DNA from: Escallonia rubra
Taxonomy: Eukaryota > Streptophyta > Magnoliopsida > Escalloniales > Escalloniaceae
Direction of reading: 5' to 3'
Length of the DNA stretch: 64,000 nucleotides
Assembly: GCA_033065855.1 (NCBI GenBank)
Contig: JAVXUO010002619.1
Coordinates: 124,001 to 188,000 of the forward strand
A program made the position numbers and the translations under genes. The notes beneath the pieces were generated by a model. It searched no databases. It saw nothing but the letters and a program-made list of their open reading frames with translations, and was not told where the DNA came from. Numbering within the stretch: the first letter of the stretch is position 1; every line of letters begins with the position of its first letter. Shown in pieces: positions 12,552-23,764 of the stretch.

Positions 12552-13950
12552 ATGAGTATTATCAAAGGTAAAACAAGGTTCGAAAAAATGAATAATAAAC
12601 GGATGGCGGTAAGTCCAAACAATTTTTATATAGAATTAAGTTTTGACTTCCAGGGTTATCGCCCTTTTAAAATAGATGCTTTAGTAGATACTGGAGCATC
12701 CTATTGCCTGACACGATCAGGAATTTTACCCTCTGAAAATAGATCAAAACATATCAACTCATGAGCATGCGAATGACAAATGACGATGAGTTCGAGTCAG
12801 AATAAGAAGTATATCATATTCCGGTAATAATAAATGGAAAACAGTTCATTATAGAGCGATTAATCCAATTCGACTCCTTAGACTGTGATTTTTTAATAGG
12901 AAATGCATTCATCAAATAAACTGAAAATTGACCATTTATTCAGGAAGAGTTTCATATTGAAATACAATGTCGAATAATTCCGTTGTTAAAATATGCTGCT
13001 CAAAAATGTAAATTTGATTTTCATCCGAAAAAACTAGGAGAAATAAAAAAAAAGCATATCAAGAATGAGTCTCTCTACGTAGCCCAGCATGGTGAAGAGA
13101 ACAAAGGTGACTCATGGAAAATGTTACTTGAAGAAGAAGTAACCAAGGAAGAATTACGTAACGAAGAAGTAATCAAAGAAAATGACAGTTGGGTTAAATA
13201 AATAAATCAACATTATCAATGCAAACAAGGAAAATAAATTCCTAGTCTTGATAGTATAAAAAAGATGTTAGAAAATAATTTTAGTGAAGACCCGCTAAAA
13301 TTATGGGAAAATAATAAACCTTGGGCGCCATTGACCCTTAAGGATAAAGATTATGTGGTTAACGTTAAACTAATGCAACATAGTCTTGAGATGGTTAAAA
13401 AATTTAAACGGTAGATTTCTGAAATACTAAAACAAGGGTTAATAAGACCCAGCGAGAGCCCTCATTCAAGTCCGACTTTCATGGTAAAAAATCATGCAGA
13501 ACAGGCTAGAGGAAAAGCCTGATTAGTCATAGACTATAGAGCTTTAAACACAACAATAGTCAAAGATGGCTATAAAAATTCCAAACAAGGATATGCTCGT
13601 AAACAAAATCCAGCTAGCCAACTTTTTCTCGAAGTTTAATTTAAAAAGAGAATATTGGCAAATCAAAATGGAAGAATCATCAATTTCATTAACTGCTTTT
13701 AGCGCACCACAAGGGCACTATGAATGGACGATATTACCATTCGGATTGAAAAATGCTCTACATTTATTCCAAAGAAGGATGGATAACATTTTTAGAAAGC
13801 ATGGAGATTACTGTGTAATGTACATAGATGATATATTAGTATTCTAAAAAACTAGAGAAGAACATATAAATCATTTAAAAAATATAGCACAAGAGTTCAT
13901 TGACCATGGATTAGTACTATCACAAAACAATTTTGAATGGGAACAAACCA
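12552..13950 (+). pseudogene. Caulimovirid aspartic protease and reverse transcriptase region, broken
   Basis: The protease active-site motif DTGAS is encoded near 12687, within a short open frame 12552-12764. The reverse transcriptase follows from about 13260 to 13950, with the catalytic YIDD motif at 13821-13832. In-frame stops near 13412, near 13518 and immediately after the YIDD motif (about 13846), plus frame changes, interrupt it. It would not yield an active enzyme. Confidence 0.85.
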
Positions 13951-13967
13951 CCATTAACTTTCTGAGA

Positions 13968-15281
13968 TTGAGAATAAAAGACAGTAGAAAAATTGTCCTT
14001 CAAGATCACATAGCTGAAAAAATAAAGCTATTTGCAGAACAAATCAATGATGTAAAGCAACTTCAAAGATTTATTGGGTTGTTAAATTACGCGAGAAAAT
14101 CCATCCGGCATTTATCAAACCTTACAGAAGCCTTACGTAAAAAGCTTGGAAAAGAAAAATGGATATGGGAAGATGAAGATACCAAAAATGTTATATGGAT
14201 AAAAGGTCAGGTTAAAAGCCTGCCAAAATTAAGCTTGCCTAAACAAGGAGACAAGTTAGTTCTAGAAACGGACGCTTCTGAAAAATGTTGGGGTGCAGTA
14301 TTAAAAGCAATACCCCATGATCAAGCTAAAGAACAGTTGTGTGGATACTGGAGTGGAACCTTTAAGGATGCAGAAACTCGATATCACATAAACGAAAAAG
14401 AGTTTTTAGCAATAAAACGTGGCATAAAATCTTTTTACATATTTCTAATTTCAGAACACTTTCTTATCATAATAGATAATAGGTGTTTTAAAGCTTTCCT
14501 CAAAAGAGACCTAAAAGATCTTAGTCAAACAAGACTTTATCGATGGCAACAATGGTTAAGCTATTATACTTTTGATGTAGAATACATCTCATCAGCCAAA
14601 AATGCACTTACAGAGAGTCTAACCAGGGAATTATGCTTTGTAATGCAGGGAGTTGTTGTTACCCCAAAAAAGACTACTCAAAATGCCTTAAAACAAAGGT
14701 ATGAAGCAGTAGATCCTGAAGTCGGTCTACTGGGAGAACCATCAGGAAAATTCGACTACTACGTCATTTACCCAAAAAAGAAAGAGGACAGTTCTTTGTC
14801 GCTCACAAACCCTCCCCCAGTAGCGGAAGAGGATGGTTGGAACTATCAACCTGAAAGCCCTAAAACAAGACGATACAAAACTAAGCGTTCAAAACCAATG
14901 CATAAGTTTTGGAATAAAGAGAGTAAGGTTGAAACCTCAACAGCAAGGCGCCCTAAACAAGTGGGCAAGAAAATAAAAAATTACTATCCTAACAATAAGG
15001 ATCTAAAAAGAAAAGTGGCAACTGACGATGATGAAAAAATTTCAAAGCAAAATGCTACCATAACACAAACCATTGATAATAAAACAAAATCGTTTTATGA
15101 TCCAGGGTTATGTGAAGAGAGTAAAAATCTCTTTGGAAATGTCTGGCATTATCTGAGAAAAAATTATCAAAAAGAGTTACGAAGAACCCTCAGTCAATTA
15201 ACTGATTATGTTAAGCACTTAGAAGAAAGGCTTCATATAAACGATGAAGAAGGAATGATAGTCCTACAAGAAAAGGAATAA
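13968..15281 (+). pseudogene. Caulimovirid RT connection, RNase H and long C-terminal extension
   Basis: Open frame of 437 residues. The first part is the end of the reverse transcriptase. RNase H spans about 14260-14640, with the first catalytic Asp in ETDASEKCWG, a Glu in NEKEFLAI and an Asp in IIDNRC. About 210 further residues follow, Lys- and Pro-rich and with no recognised domain. The frame is open for 1.3 kb, so this part has decayed less than its neighbours. No start codon links it to the upstream polymerase segment. Confidence 0.8.
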
Positions 15282-15395
15282 AAAATTCGATTGCTAGAAG
15301 AACTAGAATCATTGCTCCCAGCCGATATCACTACAAAAATAAAATAACTAGTCAGGAAGGAAAATGAACACGAAGAGATTCTTCGCAAACCAGAA

Positions 15396-15938
15396 ATGAA
15401 AGCGTTCTTGACTTGGGATTATGGATGGCCAAGCCTCACATTAACATCGGACAAGGTTGATCTTAAATGGATTGAACATGGACTCGTAGACATATTCAAA
15501 ATAAATCGAGATGATTGGCAACTCATCGATAGTCTCCCAGCTATAGTTCGATATGCTCTTGGAGTTATGGGATTCAGTCGAAAGATTATCACAGTTCAAA
15601 TACTGTCAACACTGGCAGAAAGAAGCGAAACCAAATTCTATCAACCATACAAGATTTGGTTCATTTATCAATTTGCTAATAAAAAGTTAATGAATTTCTA
15701 CCGAGCGCACAAGGATGAGCTATGGAACACGTATAATCTGGAGAAAGACAAGATCGAAAGAATTAATTGTGTCCATATAACCATTGAAAACATGGTAGCT
15801 GACCCCATAGAAGCATGTTTCTATGATGGACGAAGGATAGTAATCCTGAAGTGGTGTAGAGCGTCCATAGAACCCTCCAAACAGGGTCAAGATCAAGTAA
15901 TCAAACTCTATGAACAGTTCAACAACCAAGGAAAATAA
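15396..15938 (+). pseudogene. Caulimovirid downstream ORF, unknown or transactivator-like position
   Basis: Open frame of 180 residues with Trp/Tyr-rich segments and a charged C-terminal half. In cavemovirus-like genomes the ORF at this place is the translational transactivator, but I see no decisive motif and assign it only by position. Coding-like sequence continues in another frame to about 16100. Confidence 0.4.
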
Positions 15939-16144
15939 GAACCTGATCTGCCTAGCCAAACTTTTGAGTTGTACAAGAAGGTGCAGGACCACGGGATAAG
16001 CATGATTGAAATGGACATAATGGCCATCGAAAAATGACAAGGCCAAGTGGAGAAGAGAATAAAGTTGTATGCCATAATAAAAGAAAAAGATGACCCCACA
16101 AAAAATAATAGAGGATTTTCACTATTGAAGAATTATATATGCCT

Positions 16145-16340
16145 GATCTTTTCATCTATAAAATGGGTCGAAGTAAGAGCTAGAAGACAGAGGAAGTTTG
16201 AGAAAGTGTGAAGTGTGTAAGAGTGCTAAGAATTAGTGTGTGCAACAATAGAATGAACCATTCCCTTCTATTGCTCCTATGTAATATTTCATTTCCTGTA
16301 TAAATATAAGAAATAATGATTTTAGTACGACGTTTTCTAC
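16145..16340 (+). promoter_or_regulatory. Candidate pregenomic promoter and leader of the endogenous caulimovirid
   Basis: TATA-like TCTATAAAATGG at 16155-16166, after the last ORF, is followed by a purine-rich leader (AGAAGACAGAGGAAG) and a CTATGTAATATTTC stretch. This is where the pregenomic RNA promoter of caulimovirids sits. Activity is not implied. Confidence 0.45.
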
Positions 16341-16639
16341 TGTTCTTTTCAAACCAATATCCTGGAAGCTTGAGAGTATTTGATAATATCAATTAGCCAA
16401 TTCTGAGGAATGTAAGGCATCGAGTTGTGTGTCCACTTGGTGAAAAGCTTGGATATCGAAAAGCAATAGGAGAAGCATGGCGGGCGTACATTCAAAGACC
16501 AAGAATATCATCTCTGTAAGTTGCATTATATCCTGAAATAACTTTATGATTTATATTGTATGTGACAAAGAATTAAGGTGCATAAAATAATACTTTTCTA
16601 AAGTTTTGGGGCTAGTTTGCAAATACGTTAAAGTAATAG

Positions 16640-16755
16640 GGTTATCTAGCACTATTGAGGGAGAAGATTTAATCTGAACTGTCCATAAATCATGGATAGA
16701 CGGCCAGATCGCGTTGGCAAATAAACTAAATTGCTTGCGCAGGCAGTGGATGGTG

Positions 16756-16758
<3 letters not shown>
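16640..16758 (-). mobile_element. Truncated copy of the palindromic TA-flanked element (right end)
   Basis: GACGGCCAGATCGCGTTGGC and the sequence after it up to the TA microsatellite match the reverse complement of the left end of the 9156-9360 element. The other half is not recognisable, perhaps lost when the viral sequence inserted. Confidence 0.55.
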
Positions 16759-16806
<48 letters not shown>

Positions 16807-16822
16807 ATGTGTGTGTGTGTGT
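16759..16822. repeat. (AT)n(TG)n microsatellite
   Basis: AT units followed by TG units, lying between two ends of the same element family. Confidence 0.95.
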
Positions 16823-17215
16823 ACATTGGCATTGATCTATTGCTTGCGCAGACAACTTCAGTTAAGTTACCAGCGCTATCTGGCCATCCATTCCATCAAG
16901 GATGGACGGACTAGATCTAACGTCTTTTTAAAAGAACCCATCGTCCGCTACATAATGTAGCGAACGGCCATTTTGTCCAAAATGCCCCTCGATGCCCATC
17001 CAGTATGTGGAACAATGCCCGTCCGCTACATAATGTAGTGGACAACAAGTTGCTGACGAGTTGTCAAACCAGCTCTCGTCCGCTATTATGTGGTGGACAT
17101 GGGTTATCTGAGACACATCATATCAAGCAGTGGTCCGCTACATTATCTGGTGAACGATAGTGCAATTCTCTCTTTCGAAACTCTTCTCGTCTGCCACATC
17201 ATGTAGCAAACGTCA
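16823..17215 (+). mobile_element. Left end of the large palindrome-bearing element, with iterated palindromes
   Basis: Directly after the microsatellite, TTGATCTATTGCTTGCGCAG matches the inverted-repeat end of the 9156 element. There follow five imperfect palindromes of the form GTCCGCTACATNATGTAGCG, near 16942, 17008, 17079, 17131 and 17188, about 50-70 bases apart. The same palindrome occurs inside the 9156 element and in the array at 23765-25830, so the three belong to one family. Confidence 0.6.
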
Positions 17216-17459
17216 GGCATAAAAAGAAACGACCCCTAATTTTGCAAGTCTTCTTCCTTCTTCACTATCTTCCCAGCGGCACTAGCAAGTATATCTGTTA
17301 TTTTCGTGTCTTCAAGCCCTAGAATCTTCGAAGGAAACCCCTAAATCATGCAATTAATCATGTAAATTCAGAAACCCATGCTTTGTTTGTGTTTAATCTT
17401 AAGTTTGTGAGTTTTGCGCATGATTTTGATGATGCACTTGGTATGTATAGATGTGTATG

Positions 17460-17660
17460 TATATGTACAGATGATATATTATGCATGCGCTAGCGTTGGT
17501 AAAGCTAGATTTACTAACGTTTGATAGCAAAATACGAACTTTATGTATTATGTAGTTATAGATGTGTATATAGCTGATGTATAATGCATGCGCTAGTGTT
17601 GCCAAATCTAGATTTGCCAATGTTTGATAGCAATTTACAAACTTGATATATATGCTTAAT
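17460..17660 (+). repeat. Local tandem duplication, about 109-bp period
   Basis: ATTATGCATGCGCTAGCGTT with the following 70 bases is repeated near 17578 with substitutions. Non-coding, between the palindromes and the mobile-domain gene start. Confidence 0.7.
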
Positions 17661-17950
17661 TTTAGTCCAAAAAATGGCCTTTAATCCCGAACCTGAAGAT
17701 CCCTCCGTCTTGTATGACAAAGCAAACCATATTAATATAGTAATTTAGAATGGACAAGTAAGATACTAATTTTTGTGATTATTTTTTTAATTTCAATCAT
17801 GAACATTATATATTTTCTTAAATACACTTTGTGAATTCATAGGAAAGAGATACACTTACTACAGTAGAAGTCACGAATCCACTCGGACAATGGAGGTTAG
17901 ACCCGTTTCAGAAGCGTTTGTTACATGGAATAGGGTTTGATATTTTTATC

Positions 17951-20547
17951 TGTCACGACCCGAACCCATATGTAGAGCCCATGAGTTAGGCCCGTGACCG
18001 GCCGCAGGCCCACTAAGCCTCCACCAAGGCTTTGTCAGGCCTACTCCAACTTATACTTATAATTCATTTCAACTTGCTAAATTCTAAAACAATTCATTGG
18101 TTGTTACAAGCTTCACCTAGAATTTTCTTAATAATCAATTTTAAACTCTCACTTACAAGTCATTGACAGCTATGAAGAAATTCGAGGACACCTAAGCTCC
18201 AAAATTCTCAAATTATAAATCAGTACTAGCATGTCACCCAGATATTTATTAAATAATTTATGAGGACTGCATCTCCTCTAGCATTCGTCTCCCGCAACTA
18301 CATCCTCGTGGCCATCATCAGTGCCGGTTCCATGTAAGTAATCGCCTGAAAAATATTTAAAGAATGAGCTTGGGGCCTAGTAAGCACACATACCATGTCC
18401 CTAAAATAAGTTTGAGGGTTTCAAAACATGCCATGGATTTCTCTTTTCAAAATCAGGAATTCAATGTCACCATAACAAAACATTCTTCATTATATAGACA
18501 TACATATACGCACTTGCAGAAAAAGTTCTCAAATTAGAGTATAATCATCAAGAAAGCTCATTTGCATCTATCACAGATAATTCATACTTAGGTATGATGC
18601 GGTCAGCGTACAAGCCCCCCTGACTAGGGCCCGAAATCCCTCTTACACCCGGGATAATAATTCTGTGGACCCAAGGGCGAACCACAAACTATAGTACTGT
18701 GCATCAACGTACAAGTCCCGTTGACTAGGGCCCGAAATCTAACATTCCCCCGTTGGATATGGGGCACATCAACCAAGTCTAGTTTACAATCTCATTCAAC
18801 ATGTACCAAATTTAAATCATCTACTCATAGAACAAACCATGGCCTTTTTTAACTCAATTTTTATCAAATGATTTAACATGAAAACATAAGCAGTACAAGA
18901 ACTTTAAAAAAAAAAAAACTGTGCTTTGCTTAAATCGTGTATACATTTATATATTTTGCAAATCGAGTATATGGAAGAACATTCAGGAGTACATACTTGG
19001 ATAGCTAAGCGGTTCTGGTTCTTGTTCCCAAACATGCCATAGCTCTTGTCTATCAGAACCTAAACAATAAACCATACAAATGTTATTTATTGCCGCTCAA
19101 TCATGCCTAGGTGCTAAATTCCCCCCAAGTGCGCAAAATTACCAAAATACCCCATAGATTTATGTTAAATTTCTAAATTATCCCCGATGCCTAACGTACC
19201 GTTACACACCCAATATAACTCATAACATCATTTTAAACAATTAGGTGGGTTTTTCGGACAAAAATGGCCTTTTTGGGAATTTTTCGTTTGGAACCCTAAA
19301 CCGCTCCTTAAATTGAGCGTTAAGATTCATATTTCAAAATATATTCAAACGGCACCAAAATGCCACGAAATTTCAGACGCTCAAGTGTCTCAGTGTGCTT
19401 AGATCACTGGAAAAAATTTAGGCTAAATGTTTTTTTTTACTATATCAAATAATTCAAAAGCCTATTTTCAAAGTAAAATCATTTTAGGCTCTTCCCATGC
19501 CTAGAGAAATCCTATAAAATTTCTCATCAAAGGTTTTGAAAAAATAATGGGAGTTTTAGTTTTGTACTTTGCCCAAATATGCTCAGAAATGGCTTAAAAA
19601 GTTTTGGGCAATGGATTCATCTGTAATTCTAGAAATAGCATTTTTCAGCAAATCCTAGTTTTGTACATTGACAATTTTAAGGTCAAAACGTGACGAATCT
19701 TCAAAAACTCAAAACTATAAAGTTAAATTAGACTTTCAAAGGTTTTCTGAAATATAAGGATAAAAAAAATACAATGAATAATGAAGTTTATATATCAAAT
19801 CAAAGTGACTGATAGAAACAGCACATCTCTGGGCAGACCAATTTTGTTCAATGATTATTTTGGAGTAGAAATACTATGAATATCAGAAAACTAAAAACTA
19901 CAAAGTTTAAGAGGACTTTCTGAGGTTTCTAAAAGTATAAATTTCACAAAAAACCAATGAGTAATATATTTTCAATGACAAATCGAATTGGATGCCAGAA
20001 ACTGAAAAATCTGGACTTCTACGGAGCATTGACTTTAAGGTCATTTTTTGATATGCAAATGTGGGATTATGAAAAAAATCACAATGGAGTTTTCAAAAAA
20101 GTTAAAATCATCTCAATTGAATTTGGAATAAAAGAGATATGATAAAAAGCCTAACCCACTCTTGTGCTGCTCTACAGCAACCTTCTTCTCAAACATACTA
20201 AAAGCTACCAATTTCACACCAAAAATATATATAAATCATCCAAATTCATGGCTAAACTAAAGAGAGAGTCTAGGGATTTTATTACCTTGAATTTTTCCTT
20301 GCCCTAGCTTGGTTTTCCCCTCTCTCTCTTCCTCTGGACTTCTCGTAAAGAGGGTGGACAGACTTCTTGGACGGCTGCCCTCTCAAGGCTCTCTTTATAT
20401 ATGGTTGCCCTAGGTTGAAAATTTCTAAAGACCCTCATACTTAGTTATTTTCTTATTTCATCCACATCTCTTTAAAAGACCACAAACTCTTCAGATTAAG
20501 ATTAAAATAAAAATTTCATCGACAAATGAAAAGTTTCGGGTGTCACA
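17951..20547 (+). mobile_element. Solo LTR inserted in the mobile-domain gene
   Basis: Starts TGTCACGACCCGAAC and ends TTTCGGGTGTCACA, a TG...CA unit with inverted termini. Flanking five-base sequences are TTATC (17946-17950) and TTCTC (20548-20552), a 4/5 match to a target duplication. Near the 3' end CTCTTTATATATGG resembles an LTR promoter. Two diverged copies of a GTACAAG...TGACTAGGGCCCGAAAT phrase lie near 18610 and 18710. No coding for retroelement proteins. Probably Ty3-type; orientation assumed. Confidence 0.6.
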
Positions 20548-20559
20548 TTCTCTCTGCCT

Positions 20560-20720
20560 CATAAATTTGTAACTTAAGAGCATTATAAATTGTCGTTAAA
20601 GGTCACAATCAATACCGCTAGAGACAATCGTCGCTAAAGACCCAATTAATATATATTACCACAACTACCGCTAAAAATTAACTAAAATTATAGGATTCAC
20701 TATAAACCATATTCTAGGTA
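20560..20720. repeat. Short TCGCTAAA-type repeat
   Basis: Contains several GTCGYTAAAG phrases. Similar phrases recur at 63860-64000. It may be a MITE remnant. Confidence 0.35.
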
Positions 20721-22179
20721 CGGGGGATGTTTTTCCTCAACATGACCGGACCTTAATATTGCCCTCATTAAACGATGGAAAAGTTCCTTCTTGGAGAGAT
20801 GACAATAAATTTAGAAAGTGTAGGGTACATCTTAGGGTTACCCATTACAGGACGACTAGTTTGTTTTTTGGTAAGACTGATAAACAACATAAGATATTTG
20901 CTACAGAAACTTTGGTCCGATACCCCAGGAACAGTTTGGAAGCGGTGGAATAAAGTTGAAGTAGTTGGTAGAGGAGTTAAGGGTTTAGCCGGAGGACTTC
21001 ATGGAGGAGATAATGTGGTTGCACACAAAGGCTTTCTTGCTCTATGTGTTGGGTCCATTTTGTTCCCAACAACGACTAAGAACATAATCCACCCGAATTA
21101 TACATCTCTGTTGCGTGATATGCACGAGGTTGGCGAGTATGCTTGGGGTGCAGCCATTCTTGCGTACCTGTATCTTCCTCTGCAAAAAGCAACAAGGACC
21201 GAGTGTAAAGCTATATGTGCATGTCTCTCTTTGTTGGAGGTATATCATATCACCCCTTTTAGTGTTTTTTTCATAATTTTTTATTAGTCACTGCACAATT
21301 AATTTTGACCGTACTTCACCTATTTGACTTTGTTATTAGGTGTGGTCTTATGAAAACTTCAATGTCAGGCACCCGAACATAGGCCAAAAACCTGAAATAT
21401 CTGGCCTTGGTTACGTGCTTGGGAGTACAGCCGGAGCGAGAGCCACTACCTGAGAAGAGATGACCCTCATCATAACTAAATCTTTTAACAGTTTGGCTGC
21501 AGATCAAATATGTTGGGTGCTTTACGAGAGATTGAAGGGTGGGTGGAAAATTCGTTCATTTTTACGCTCTCTGGGTTGCAACGAATTCCATTGATCCATT
21601 GGGAGATTGCGGGATGACAACTAAGGGATCGCGCGATGCAACAGATGGAGTGCCTGCAAGGGCTGCTGGCAGATGCCCCAGACATGAGACCTAACAAGAA
21701 CCCACCGACTGTGATGTTCAGGCATGTGGATGCCCTCGAATTGTGTGGAGATGAGATCAGATTGTAAGAATCCTGGCGGGACACACTGTCAGCTATTGTG
21801 TCGGAGCCCGACCCTGTGATCAACATTGATCGGTATTTGTAGTGGTACGAATGCTTTACTTAGAGGAGAATACACCCAATGTCACGGGTAATAGACGAAA
21901 AATACCAGCCCAGGGGTGTAAATGATCAGGGGAGAGCATTCGATCTCTTAATGTTTCCTATTTAAGTTCCATTCTTTGCTCAAGCATGATCTTATAATGT
22001 TTTTTTTACAAATGATCTTTCTTGATATAGGTTGATGCCTCGCTCGCGTTCTTTCAGAAACTGAATGAACGGAGAGATCTTCTAGATGCCATAGGAGCGG
22101 ATCTTCGCTTCTAGACTGAGATCTTGAAGCATAGATGCAGAAAGTTTGTGAAGGGCTATAGAGGCCAGCATTCAGGCAT

Positions 22180-22370
22180 GAGGGAGGGAATGGGCATCCC
22201 TCGGGGCAGCCTTTGGGTGTGAATGAGGGATTGAGTGATCCCTTGGGGCAGCCTTCGACCGTGAGCGAGGGAACATGTGATACTTGGAGGCATTATTCAG
22301 CCATGAATGATGGAATGTGTCATCCCTGGGTGCAGCCTTCAACAATGAGCCGGGGAATGGCTCATGCCTG
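22180..22370 (+). repeat. Tandem repeat of about 48 bp in the linker
   Basis: Four diverged copies of a unit with GGGGCAGCCTT and a GTGAGCGAGGGAA-like part. It is open in one frame of the mobile-domain/Ulp1 linker (22213-22716), so it was probably a repetitive protein segment. Confidence 0.65.
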
Positions 22371-23764
22371 GTCTGGGTGGAGTCAACCCTCATTTGAGTT
22401 ACTTAGGGACTCAGCTGTTACACAAAATCCCCTTAGTCAAGTCACACAAGATTTGGACTTCGGGAACTTGTCCTTCTCAGAGGAATGCAACTCGTCCCAT
22501 TTTCGGGAACTTCCTTTGGGCCTTGGGATACTCAAAGAGCCTCAAGGAGCAACTAGGCAAAAATATCCCCCACATCAATCCCATCCCTCCTATGTCAAAG
22601 GTCATCCGTTGAAGCCCTTGAAGCTGAAAAAATATAACCTAATCCAAGAATGTTGGTTTAGTGAGTCCTCCACCGCTCTCAAGTTCGTATTAAATGTGCG
22701 GATTACGAGGTCCTGAGGAATAATATGTCTTCCCTCTGACTAGATTATTGGTTGGACAATGTGGTGATGAATGCCTACATCAAACTTCTGATCCGTAGAG
22801 AGAGGGATAGGGGAGATGCGTATCCTAGAGCTTTTATGTTCGATATGCTTTTTATGTCTTTACTCCGTGGACATTGGGACCAATGGTCTAAGGTCAGAAA
22901 GAAGTAGGCATTGAGCAGCTATTTCTCGATCCCGAGCTCATTCAATTTTTCACTAATTGTTCGAATTCAGTAAGTATTGAGGATGCATATGTCTTTCTAA
23001 TACCCGTCCACGATCATAGCCACTACTTTTTTCTTTGCTATCAACCAGCTATGTCTGTTACAATCGTTGACAGTCTTTGCAAGGATACGCATGTCATGCC
23101 TCTTAAGCAACTTTACAGTGGACCTTTCGGAGTTATGGTGAGAATAGCATTTATTTTTATAGTTTATCTATTTCTTAATTTAATTTCTTATTTCGACTCT
23201 CATATTTTATGTTTCTTTTGTTATTCTGTAAAATTTATTTGTGCCATTCTTTGCAACCTCCAAGTGTCTAAGCTAGCGGTAAGATTGAAGCTCGATATTC
23301 AAGTGAAGAATCATAGACCCATGCAAAAGAACTCCTCATATTGTGGTGTCTAAGTGTTGATGTGCATGTACTTCATTCGTCTTTCCTCAAGAAGCACAAC
23401 TGGAGCCAAGACGATTTAAACAATTATAGACATAAGATAGCTTGGCAAATTCAAAATTATAAAACTAGAGAAGTTAGGGATATTGTATTTCTGGCTAAAC
23501 CAAAGGGGTAAAATTTGACGTATTTTTTTTATGTAATAGAATACCATTTTATATGACTATTGAGCACTTTATTCTAGTATCAATTGTGTAATGTGATTTG
23601 AAAATGTCATGTTTTTATGGTTGAGTATTGATTTGTGAATGTGGTGCATTTATAATTGAGTATCATTTTGAGAACGTGGTGTGTTTTTGGTTGCTTTGAG
23701 AATGGTTGAAACAAGTTGATGATGGGTTAAAATAAGGGAAAATAGGTTTTAGGGGTTGCTCTGT

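Larger units (their letters stand above)
9421..16520 (+). other. Endogenous caulimovirid, nearly genome length, inactivated
   Basis: About 7 kb of Caulimoviridae-like sequence. In order: a tRNA-Met primer-binding site, a coat-protein-like region ending in a zinc knuckle, movement protein, aspartic protease, reverse transcriptase, RNase H, a downstream ORF and a promoter-like region. Coat protein ahead of movement protein, with protease-polymerase after, is the order known for cavemoviruses and solendoviruses, so the closest group is probably there or an unnamed relative. It is linear, opened close to the primer-binding site, and sits next to TA microsatellites, a known association of such insertions. 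Many in-frame stops and frameshifts show it is a decayed fossil. Exact borders are uncertain by roughly 100-150 bases. Confidence 0.85.
17674..23480 (+). pseudogene. Plant mobile domain plus Ulp1-like protease gene of a transposon, broken
   Basis: The start is ATG 17674. The first segment resembles plant mobile domain N termini (a DPSVLYDKANH motif, an exon end at about 17755, then QWRLDPFQKRLLHGIGFD to 17950). A 2.6-kb solo LTR then interrupts it. Mobile-domain coding resumes at 20760-21830 with GEMTINLESVGYILGLPITG, LFPTTTKN and YAWGAAILAYLYLPL, then WSYENF after a short intron. A linker with 48-bp repeats (22180-22370) follows. A C48/Ulp1-like region spans 22740-23480, with a catalytic-type His in PVHDHSHYFFL, Asp in TIVDSL, and Cys in SSYCGV followed at once by a stop. 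Frameshifts and stops make it inactive. Mobile-domain/Ulp1 proteins are typical of plant transposons; their role in transposition is not established. Confidence 0.7.
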
